Source: Chloroflexota bacterium
GTDB lineage: Bacteria; Chloroflexota; Chloroflexia; QHBQ01
Reading direction: 5' to 3'
Assembly: GCA_025355955.1 (NCBI GenBank)
Contig: JANXYP010000375.1
Location: forward strand, 1 to 38,288
Length of the DNA stretch: 38,288 nt
Shown here: positions 15,514 through 22,178 of the stretch, piece after piece
Numbering within the stretch: the first letter of the stretch is position 1
Layout: the number at the start of each line of letters is the position of its first letter
Translations under genes and position numbers: made by a program
Notes under the pieces: model-generated
Databases searched by the model: none
Told to the model about the DNA's origin: nothing
The model's input: the letters and a program-made list of their open reading frames with translations, nothing else

Positions 15514-16290
15514 TCACTTGCCACTGAAGTAGTTGACGATACCGCGATAGTAGGCATCGGCCATTACGTCATAGCCGCCGGGGGCGGTCTCCAGAGCGTA
15601 GGCGTAATCGTTGGTCAGGAACAGCGGTTCGACCAGCACGCCTGGCATCTGGCTGGGGCGGGTGATGCGCCAGTTGTGGGGACCGAGCAGGTAGAGGTGG
15701 CCGCTAGGCTTGCCCAGGGTTTTGTCGGGAACAATGCCACGCGAGGGTATCTGCCAGCCATACAGTGTATAGGTGTCATGCAGCGCGTCGCTGATGCTCT
15801 GACCCAGGCGCATCGAGTCGGCAACGTGGGCGCACTCGGCGCAGTAATAAACTGTGGCATCATTATAAGCAGTGTCGTAGGTGCGTGAGTCGTGGTGCAA
15901 GCTGACCAGAATATCGGCGTGGGCGGCGTTGGCGATGTCCACTCGCGCTTGCAGGTCATCGTCGGTATCAACCACCCCATTACCGTTGCGGTCGGTGGCA
16001 GGAACATTCACCTGGCTATCGCTAGCGCGGGTTAGGATAACCACGTAACCAACCACCCTTAGCTTGGCGGCCAGCAACCGGGCGACATTCAGGTTGGCAG
16101 TCTTCTCGTAGAGGTCGACGTTGCCCGCCTTGTCGTAGTGCGCCCCACCGTACTCGCTACCACCGTGTCCCGCATCAATTGCCACCACTGGCGGCGGCTC
16201 GGCCTGGGCCGCCACCCGCACCTGGGGCAGCGACAGCAGCGCAGCGAAGGCAGCAAACAGGGTTAGAATCGAGAGTAGCTTGTGCTTCAA
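15514..16290 (-). CDS. Exported N-acetylmuramoyl-L-alanine amidase (Amidase_3 family)
   Basis: Zinc-dependent peptidoglycan amidase that cleaves the bond between N-acetylmuramic acid and L-alanine, 258 residues. The start is TTG at 16290 with AAGG about seven bases upstream. Signal peptide residues 1-29 end at VAAQA. Metal and catalytic positions are visible: H42 in VAIDAGHGG, E62 in LYEKTANL, H132 in SLHHDS and E221 in VLVEPLFLTN. An unusual stretch at 99-112 (DRNGNGVVDTDDD) resembles a calcium-binding EF-hand/dockerin loop placed before the ARVDIANAAHADILVSLH helix. It has no separate wall-binding domain. It lies within the - strand envelope block and fits a role in wall turnover. Confidence 0.9.
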   Translation of the reverse strand: MKHKLLSILTLFAAFAALLSLPQVRVAAQAEPPPVVAIDAGHGGSEYGGAHYDKAGNVDLYEKTANLNVARLLAAKLRVVGYVVILTRASDSQVNVPATDRNGNGVVDTDDDLQARVDIANAAHADILVSLHHDSRTYDTAYNDATVYYCAECAHVADSMRLGQSISDALHDTYTLYGWQIPSRGIVPDKTLGKPSGHLYLLGPHNWRITRPSQMPGVLVEPLFLTNDYAYALETAPGGYDVMADAYYRGIVNYFSGK

Positions 16291-16317
16291 ATGTATGCCT
16301 TGCTATCAGGAGTGTGA

Positions 16318-16398
16318 CTCCCCTCCCACCGGGAGGGTTTGGGGGTGGGTCCGTGCAGCGCAACTCGCACCCTCCCCTACCCCTCCCGATGGGAGGGG
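16318..16398. repeat. CCCCTCCC...GGGAGGGG hairpin repeats between amidase and FHA genes
   Basis: Two hairpins of the C/G-rich repeat family, the same units that occur in frame in the glycosyltransferase, kinase and GT-C-like genes. There is no T tract on either side, so terminator function is doubtful. Confidence 0.75.
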
Positions 16399-16413
16399 AA
16401 AACATCTGAACAC

Positions 16414-17133
16414 TTATACCTCAAAGCGTAGCCCCAGGCGGCCAAGATTGATGGTGTCGCTGGGCAGCAGGTTGCGCTTCTCGTTGGCGTTGAGCCGGTC
16501 GCGGTTGATGTAGCTGCCGTTGACCGAGCCGAGGTCTTCGAGGATGTACGCACCGTTGGCCTCGTGGTGGATGGCGGCGTGGCGGCGGGATACGCCCTTG
16601 TCCATCCCCCCGAAAGGGGTGGTATCAATGTCGGGGAACGAGTTGCTGACCGCATCCTCGCGCCCGATGTAGACTACATCGCGGGGCGGTAGCGGAATCT
16701 CCGCGCCACCTTCGACCACAATCAGGCGGGGGTGCGGTGGCATCGTCATCGGGATAGGTTGGGGCGTGGATACCAGCGCGGGGGTGACGACCACTGGCGG
16801 CGGGGCAGCCTGCGTTACGGGAGCGGGCGTGACATTGATCGGCTGGGGAGTGGCGACCCCGGCGCTCACCGGCGTAGGTGGAGTACCGACCAGCGAAGCG
16901 CCACAGTTCTCGCAGAACACTTCGCCGGGGATGTTGGCCGCGCCGCACACCGGGCAGATGAGGCCACCACCGGGGCCAGACTGGGCCATCGGCGCAGCGA
17001 CCGCCGCAGATGCAGCGACAGCAGGGGCAGCATCAGTAGCAACAGCGGGTTGCGATTGGCCGAGCGGCGTGCCGCACTGGTCGCAGAAGCGTGCGCCAGC
17101 CGGTTGCTGGCTACCACAGGTTGGGCAGGTCAT
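16414..17133 (-). CDS. FHA-domain protein with two N-terminal zinc ribbons
   Basis: Cytoplasmic phosphothreonine-binding adaptor, 239 residues. A start with AAGGAGGG nine bases upstream. Zinc ribbon 1 uses C3, C6, C17 and C20; ribbon 2 uses C60, C63, C74 and C77. A Pro/Val/Ala-rich linker (82-134) leads to a C-terminal FHA domain (about 137-239) with VYIGRED (R158), VSRRHA (S182, R183, H185) and LGSVNGSYIN (N205), all the usual phosphopeptide-binding positions. Its best candidate partner in the window is the receptor Ser/Thr kinase encoded downstream on the same strand. It has its own strong promoter at 17191-17219. Confidence 0.92.
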   Translation of the reverse strand: MTCPTCGSQQPAGARFCDQCGTPLGQSQPAVATDAAPAVAASAAVAAPMAQSGPGGGLICPVCGAANIPGEVFCENCGASLVGTPPTPVSAGVATPQPINVTPAPVTQAAPPPVVVTPALVSTPQPIPMTMPPHPRLIVVEGGAEIPLPPRDVVYIGREDAVSNSFPDIDTTPFGGMDKGVSRRHAAIHHEANGAYILEDLGSVNGSYINRDRLNANEKRNLLPSDTINLGRLGLRFEV

Positions 17134-17190
17134 GGGCGATTACCCTCCTTAGCAATACTCTGGGTGAGTGTCTCTATCCTTCGCTGCCAC

Positions 17191-17219
17191 ATTATAACCG
17201 CTGGGGGAGGTTGCGTCAA
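17191..17219 (-). promoter_or_regulatory. Promoter of the FHA gene
   Basis: On the - strand, TTGACG (17219-17214), a 17-base spacer and a perfect TATAAT (17196-17191). The leader to the ATG at 17133 is about 50 bases. Confidence 0.75.
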
Positions 17220-17227
17220 ACAAGCCC

Positions 17228-17803
17228 TTAGGAGAAAATAACAAAGGCCACAATGGTGCCAAAAACCACAAGTAGGTTAAGAACCAAAGAGAGTCGGACA
17301 ACAATACGTGTATCAAATGCTCGATCTTGCCGCAACGCAACGATACTTGAAATAAATCCGACGAATGCAATTGCCAACAGCAGTGCGAGTAGCCAGTAAG
17401 GAGTAGCCTGCATCGTCCGCCCGTTCTCGTTCACCAGTTGAATGCCGAACCACGCGCCGAATACAGCGCAGACTGCGCCAATTAGTTCCACAGGGCCTTG
17501 CTGCTTTATGAAAATTTCAGCCTGAGCAGCCAAGGTATCGGCTTGGTGCGGCAACCGCGTTGGAGGCAAGGCTTCAGGCAACGTAGGTACGATCTTAGCA
17601 TCTGACGGCGTAGCTGGTGGCAATGGCTGGATAGTGCCGAGATATGGTTCGACCTTCACCCGCTCTGGGGCGCTAGCATAGTAGTCGGAGGTGCAGAGTA
17701 CCCGAGCGCCATCCTGCTTGATGCAGACGGCGCATAGTGGGCGGTGGCACACCTGGCAGGTTGCCAATGCCCTTGTATCTGGGTGATTGATGCAGCTAGT
17801 CAT
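17228..17803 (-). CDS. B-box-like zinc-finger protein with three membrane helices
   Basis: 191 residues from the ATG at 17803. The open frame extends to 17956, but the added part would translate a repeat, so 17803 is preferred. N-terminal Cys/His cluster: C4, H7, C16, C19, C24, C27 and C37 (CINHPDTRALATCQVCHRPLCAVC), the pattern of short bacterial B-box-type zinc fingers. After a Pro-rich linker come three hydrophobic helices in the C-terminal 95 residues (VELIGAVCAVFGAWFGIQLV; PYWLLALLLAIAFVGFI; LVLNLLVVFGTIVAFVIF). Function is unknown; similar proteins are usually membrane-bound adaptors. The TATAAT at 17810-17815 is only six bases from the ATG, so the mRNA may be leaderless. Confidence 0.75.
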   Translation of the reverse strand: MTSCINHPDTRALATCQVCHRPLCAVCIKQDGARVLCTSDYYASAPERVKVEPYLGTIQPLPPATPSDAKIVPTLPEALPPTRLPHQADTLAAQAEIFIKQQGPVELIGAVCAVFGAWFGIQLVNENGRTMQATPYWLLALLLAIAFVGFISSIVALRQDRAFDTRIVVRLSLVLNLLVVFGTIVAFVIFS

Positions 17804-17809
17804 ATGCTG

Positions 17810-17818
17810 ATTATACCA
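17810..17818 (-). promoter_or_regulatory. Extended -10 promoter for a possibly leaderless mRNA
   Basis: On the - strand, TGGTATAAT with six bases to the ATG at 17803, so the transcript start would fall at about the start codon. No good -35 box is seen. The upstream TAAAGTGGTA is nearly repeated, inverted, at the facing mutL promoter. Confidence 0.5.
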
Positions 17819-17855
17819 CTTTAGACAGTTTCTGGCGTTAGCGAGTTTATGCACC

Positions 17856-17884
17856 TTGACATTTGTGCCTAAAAGTGGTACATT
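17856..17884 (+). promoter_or_regulatory. Promoter of mutL
   Basis: A perfect TTGACA at 17856-17861, a 17-base spacer ending in TAAAAGTGG, and TACATT at 17879-17884 with an extended TGG. The leader of about 110 bases contains a GGGCGAAC stem-loop copy at 17926-17945. Confidence 0.65.
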
Positions 17885-17925
17885 TGTGCTAAGAAAGTGT
17901 CTGAAAATCACCCGATCGTCTGTAG

Positions 17926-17945
17926 GGGCGAACCATTGTTCGCCC
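17926..17945. repeat. GGGCGAAC stem-loop repeat in the mutL leader
   Basis: A perfect 8-bp stem with loop CATT. It lies between the divergent genes, inside the predicted mutL 5' untranslated region. Confidence 0.85.
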
Positions 17946-18003
17946 TTTCCAGGCACTCCCTAACCAGAAGCTAAATGAACCTGCCTACAGACCAGAAAAG
18001 AGA

Positions 18004-20085
18004 GTGAAAAGAGTGCCGATCAAGATATTGCCTTCCGACATTGCGATCAAGATTGCCGCAGGCGAGGTGGTGGAGCGGCCATCAGCGGTGGTCAAGGAGT
18101 TGCTCGACAACGCGGTTGACGCGGGCGCGCACAACGTCCGCGTGGAGGTGCGCGGCGGCGGGCAGCAGCAGATCAGGGTGATGGATGATGGCAGCGGCAT
18201 CCCCGCCGACGAACTGGAAACCGCCTTCCAGCGCCACGCCACCTCCAAAATTGGCGAACTGGCCGACCTGTTCAAGATTAACACGCTCGGCTTTCGCGGC
18301 GAGGCGCTGCCTTCGATTGCCAGCGTAAGCAAGACCAGCATGGTAAGCCGCACCGCTGCCGATACGAATGGCACCGAGGTCATGTTCGAGGGCGGCGTGC
18401 TGCGTAAGCGCGAACCGCGTGGTACACCGCGCGGCACCATCGTCACGGTCAGCGACCTGTTCTACAACGTGCCAGCGCGACAGAAGTTCCTCAAGTCGGT
18501 GGCGGCGGAGAGCGGGCAGATCAGCAGCATTGTCAGCCAGTATGCCCTCGCCTACCCTGCGGTTCGCTTCAGCCTCACCCTCGATGGGCGCACTGCGTTT
18601 CAGTCCAGCGGCAGCGGCGACTTGCTCGATGCCATCACCCAGGTGTATGGCGCGGACATAAGCAAGGCGATGCTGCCGGTGGGCAAGCTGCGCCTAGCGC
18701 AGGCCGACAGCGCGGAGCAGCCCACCAGCGAGGCCGATGCCGAGACCGGCGAGATGGCGATCAGCGAAGATGACCTGTGGCAGATCGGCGAGAATGGCGT
18801 TGCCGAGCGTCGCGCCCGCTACAGCGTGGATAAGAAGAGCGTCCCGATGCCCAAAGTGTGGGGCTATGTCAGTCAGCCGAGCTTGACGCGGGCCAACCGC
18901 CAGTATATCAACCTCTTCGTCAACCGCCGCACTGTGCAGAGCCGCACCCTCGGCTACGCGGTGGATGAGGCGTATCACACTCTGCTGATGAGCGGGCGGC
19001 ACCCGGTTGCGGTGCTAAACATCGAACTCGACCCCGCCAACGTGGATGCCAACGTTCATCCCCAGAAGGTAGAGGTGAAGTTCGCCGACGAGCGCGGCGC
19101 GTTCATCGCGGTGCAGCGGGCGGTGCGCGAGGCGCTGGCCGCTTACACCACCGTGCCGAACATGAACCCAGCCAAACGCGAGGCCGAGCAGGATGGCGCG
19201 GATCAGGGTGAGCTACGCTACGGCCCCACCTTCGAGGCGCGGCCTATGCCGCTGCCGCCCACCGCTGAAGGCGACTCTCTACCCGCCCGCCCTCCGATCA
19301 ACCTGGAAGCGGCAGCGGCAACCTTGCGCGACGGTGAGAGCGACACGGCGGGCGCGGAGATCGACTACAGCAACATGACCCCCGATCAGATCTTCGACCT
19401 GCTGGGCAGCAGCAGCGCAGGGCGGCAACCAGCGGTGCCGCAAATGGCCCGCATCGAGGAGGACAAGACGGTTGCCAGCCGCCGCAACCTGCCACCGCTG
19501 CGGGTAGTCGGGCAAATCAGCGAAACCTACGTCATCGCCGAGGGGCCGGACGGGATGTACATGGTAGACCAGCACGCCGCCCACGAGCGGGTGATGTACG
19601 AGCGCATCCTCGCCGAGTTGACCCAGCCGAACGGCAAGCGGGCGGAGGTTGCCACCCAACTGCTGCTCACCCCGCTACCGCTGGAGCTTACCCTCCGCCA
19701 GCGGGCCGAGGTCGAGTCGCGGCTAGACGTGCTGGCCGAACTTGGCTTCGAGATGGCGGCAGAAGGCGAACGCACCTTGCTGGTCAAGTCTGTACCCGCA
19801 ATGTTCAAGCAGCGTCACGAGTCCGGCATGGGTGGTGCGCTGGTGGAGATGATCGACGACCTGCTCAACCAACGGCGGATAGACCTCTGGCGCGACACCC
19901 TCGCGATCACCCTGGCTTGCCACAGTGCCATCCGCGCTGGGCAGAGCCTGCCGTTGGAAGAGATGCGGCGGCTGATCGAGCAGCTAGAGCAGTGTCGGAT
20001 GCCTCGCGCCTGCGCCCACGGTCGCCCCACTATGCTGCTGCTCAGTCAGAGCCAGCTAGAGCGTGAGTTCAAGCGCACGGTATAG
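18004..20085 (+). CDS. mutL: DNA mismatch repair protein MutL (endonuclease type)
   Basis: Mismatch-repair matchmaker, 693 residues, starting at GTG 18004; a second GTG at 18013 is possible. The N-terminal GHKL ATPase motifs are intact: AAGEVVERPSAVVKELLDNAVDAGA (catalytic E32, N36), DDGSGIP from 61, and NTLGFRGEAL 93-102. A long acidic linker (about 225-260 and 385-480) leads to the C-terminal dimerisation/endonuclease domain with DQHAAHERVMYE 522-533 (the DQHA-x2-E-x4-E metal motif), ACHSAIRAG 638-646 and CAHGRP 670-675, all marks of nicking-competent MutL as found where MutH is absent. No mutS is in the window. It is transcribed alone, divergent from the zinc-finger gene. Confidence 0.97.
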   Translation: MKRVPIKILPSDIAIKIAAGEVVERPSAVVKELLDNAVDAGAHNVRVEVRGGGQQQIRVMDDGSGIPADELETAFQRHATSKIGELADLFKINTLGFRGEALPSIASVSKTSMVSRTAADTNGTEVMFEGGVLRKREPRGTPRGTIVTVSDLFYNVPARQKFLKSVAAESGQISSIVSQYALAYPAVRFSLTLDGRTAFQSSGSGDLLDAITQVYGADISKAMLPVGKLRLAQADSAEQPTSEADAETGEMAISEDDLWQIGENGVAERRARYSVDKKSVPMPKVWGYVSQPSLTRANRQYINLFVNRRTVQSRTLGYAVDEAYHTLLMSGRHPVAVLNIELDPANVDANVHPQKVEVKFADERGAFIAVQRAVREALAAYTTVPNMNPAKREAEQDGADQGELRYGPTFEARPMPLPPTAEGDSLPARPPINLEAAAATLRDGESDTAGAEIDYSNMTPDQIFDLLGSSSAGRQPAVPQMARIEEDKTVASRRNLPPLRVVGQISETYVIAEGPDGMYMVDQHAAHERVMYERILAELTQPNGKRAEVATQLLLTPLPLELTLRQRAEVESRLDVLAELGFEMAAEGERTLLVKSVPAMFKQRHESGMGGALVEMIDDLLNQRRIDLWRDTLAITLACHSAIRAGQSLPLEEMRRLIEQLEQCRMPRACAHGRPTMLLLSQSQLEREFKRTV

Positions 20086-20544
20086 CAAAAAGCATAGCAA
20101 AAAGCCTCTCCCCGGGGGGGAGAGGTTTGGTGAGGGGAGAAGCTCACCCTACACCAACGCTGGGGTTGGCTAGAGGCAAAAAGCCCCCAGCGGGGGTTTA
20201 GGGGAGAAGCTCACCCTACACCGATGCTGGGGTTGGCTAGAGGCAAAAAGCCCCCAGCGGGGGTTGGGGGGAGAAAGCTCGCCTTGCACTAATGCTGCGG
20301 GTGGCAGGCTAACGAACTTACCGCAGCATTATAGCGCTTCACGATTTCTCCCCAACCCCCGCTGGGGGCTTAGTTAATCAACATGGGGGAGAAATTCTTG
20401 CCTTGCACCAATGCTAGGGTTGGCTAGAGGCAAAAAGCCCCCAGCGGGGGTTGGGGGAGAAATCTCGCCCTACACCAACGCTGGGGGCTTAGTTGACCAA
20501 CCTGGGTAATGACTCCAGCTTTGCCGTTTTCGGCTACGTCCAGC
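20086..20544. repeat. Cluster of GCCCCCAGCGGGGG hairpin repeats between convergent genes
   Basis: No gene. Four copies of a unit with GGCTAGAGGCAAAAAG or related sequence and the CCCCC-AGC-GGGGG hairpin are seen at about 20174-20200, 20237-20265, 20347-20372 (inverted) and 20423-20450, joined by repeated CTCACCCTACACCAACGCTGGGG segments. It separates convergent mutL and the 20545 gene and could stop transcription from both sides, but there are few T runs. Confidence 0.75.
20105..20128 (+). terminator. Possible terminator of mutL
   Basis: A 9-bp perfect stem CCTCTCCCC / GGGGAGAGG with a GGG loop, followed by only TTT. It starts 20 bases after the mutL stop. It may equally be a member of the C/G-rich repeat family. 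Confidence 0.45.
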
Positions 20545-21951
20545 TTACGGGCTGGCAAGGCAGATGGCCGCAGCGTTCAACTGCCGCGTCGCGCTGGTCA
20601 GGTTGAAGGCGGAAACCTGCCAACTGTTGCCATCAGGGGCGCTGCCATAAACGTTCACGCCGGTCACCGTGTCGAAACCGCCGCCGCTGACCAGGGTGCC
20701 GCCGCCGCAGTCCACCGTGGTGCTAGCGGTGCCTCCACCGTTCACTGATCCAGTAGCGTTCACCTGGCTAACATTGAGGTTGCTGCCTTGCAGACAGATG
20801 AGGTAGGCAGTCAGCTTCTGGCTCACCGCCTTGTTGTTAGCCCCGGCAACTAGCCAGCCATCACGCGCTGATTCGGCGGCGGTGAGGTTGATGCCGAGAT
20901 CCTTGCTGAAGCCGCCGCCGGTCAGCACCCCACTGCTACAGCGACTGAAGATGCGGTTGGTCGCACCGCCCGCGAGGGTGATAGTGGCGCTCTCCTGTAC
21001 AGTGCTGCCACTAGCCCCGCTCATGCAAAGCGCGTAGCTGCTCAACTTCTGCGTCTTGCTGCCCAGGTTGCTGGCGGCAACCATCCAGCCGTTGTTGCTG
21101 ATCGAGCTATTGTAAATGTCGAGTGAGGTGTCACCACCCCAGCCGCCACCCACTACGATGCTACCAGCCGGGCAACTGACTGCGGTCGAGGCGTTGCCGC
21201 CCGCGCTGACCGAAACCTGGCTGTTGATCTGGCTGACCTGCAGCGCCCCTGGGGTGGGGGTTGGTGGCGCAGGGGTTGGTGGCACTGGGGTCGGGTTAGG
21301 CTGCTTGCTCTGGTAGATCTCGTTGCCCAGCAGGCCCAGCAGCACGCGGTACTGAGGGTTCTGCTGTTCGGGGTGGTATTCAAAGCGCGCACGTTCGAAG
21401 TATTGGGTAATGTACGCCTGGCCGTCGGCCTGGTTGATCTCGTAGAACGCCTCAGTCAAGGGATAGCCCTGCTGGGCCAGGCTGCCATGCGTCTGCCAGT
21501 AGCTGAGGAACAAGCCGGTGACGGTGTGACCGGTCTGCGGGAAGGTGAAGCTGCCACCGCCCGGCACGATTTGCGGGCTGATTACCGGCAGGCCATTTGG
21601 GTAGCGCGCCGCTAGCACCTCGCGGCCCAGCAGGCCGAGCAATACCTGGAATTGCGGGTCGTTTTGCTCAGGGTGGAACTCGAAGCGCGCCCGCTCGAAA
21701 TACTGGGTGGTATAGGTTTTACCGTCCACTGAGTTCACTTCGGGATACTCGTCGGTAATAGGATAGCCCTGCTGCGCCAGACCGCCGTGCGCCTGCCAGT
21801 ACGCGAGGAAGCCGCCACGTAGGGTGTGGCCGGTCTGTGGGAATGAGACACCCCCAGTTTGGGCATAGCTGGTGCCGCTGAAGGCGAACATCAGGGTCAG
21901 CATACTGATCACTGCCAGCAGGCCACCCCACTTGAGATAACCGTATTTCAT
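20545..21951 (-). CDS. Secreted protein with two FPQTGHT repeats and three C-terminal GGG/Cys repeats
   Basis: 468 residues from the ATG at 21951, which has GGAGG six bases upstream; an in-frame start at 21999 lacks this. Signal peptide 1-31 ends at SYAQ. Two repeats of about 85 residues follow, each with F-P-Q-T-G-H-T, YWQxHGxLAQQGYP, QYFERARFE(F/Y)HPEQ and VLLGLLG. This repeat is common in exported Chloroflexota proteins and has no known biochemical role. After a Pro/Thr linker come three repeats of about 75 residues, each with a Cys before an xxVxGGG(W/F) turn and a second Cys near the end (LCM, ICL, ICL), suggesting one disulfide per domain. No catalytic motif is recognised. A surface-binding or coat role is inferred. 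Confidence 0.8.
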   Translation of the reverse strand: MKYGYLKWGGLLAVISMLTLMFAFSGTSYAQTGGVSFPQTGHTLRGGFLAYWQAHGGLAQQGYPITDEYPEVNSVDGKTYTTQYFERARFEFHPEQNDPQFQVLLGLLGREVLAARYPNGLPVISPQIVPGGGSFTFPQTGHTVTGLFLSYWQTHGSLAQQGYPLTEAFYEINQADGQAYITQYFERARFEYHPEQQNPQYRVLLGLLGNEIYQSKQPNPTPVPPTPAPPTPTPGALQVSQINSQVSVSAGGNASTAVSCPAGSIVVGGGWGGDTSLDIYNSSISNNGWMVAASNLGSKTQKLSSYALCMSGASGSTVQESATITLAGGATNRIFSRCSSGVLTGGGFSKDLGINLTAAESARDGWLVAGANNKAVSQKLTAYLICLQGSNLNVSQVNATGSVNGGGTASTTVDCGGGTLVSGGGFDTVTGVNVYGSAPDGNSWQVSAFNLTSATRQLNAAAICLASP

Positions 21952-22039
21952 CGCAATCCTCCATTCAGGTAACTTGATCACCTCGTTCAATACTCTCACA
22001 CTCTATTCTTGCCAGGGTGGGTGACAAACGCCCTGTATC

Positions 22040-22070
22040 ATTATAAACGAATAGCATCGAATATGGTTCC
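22040..22070 (-). promoter_or_regulatory. Possible promoter of the FPQTGHT-repeat gene
   Basis: On the - strand, GGAAC then 16 bases then CGTT, a spacing reminiscent of extracytoplasmic-function sigma promoters, running directly into TATAAT (22045-22040). No TTGACA-like box fits the TATAAT. Which holoenzyme would use it is unclear. Confidence 0.3.
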
Positions 22071-22121
22071 ACTCAACGCTGGCAGTAACAAATAGGCAAA
22101 TAGCGTGCCAGATTTCAGCAC

Positions 22122-22151
22122 AAAACAGCGGGCTGGTGAGCTAGCCCGCTG
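22122..22151 (-). terminator. Rho-independent terminator of the VIT-VWA gene
   Basis: On the - strand, CAGCGGGCT / AGCCCGCTG, a 9-bp perfect stem with an 8-base loop followed by TTTTG. It lies 27 bases after the stop codon. Confidence 0.8.
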
Positions 22152-22178
22152 AATGTGAGCGCCTACTATGCCGATATT

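Noticed and set aside
17804-17956. N-terminal extension of the zinc-finger membrane protein to 17956
   Set aside because: The extra 51 codons would translate a GGGCGAAC repeat copy, and a -10 box lies immediately before the ATG at 17803.
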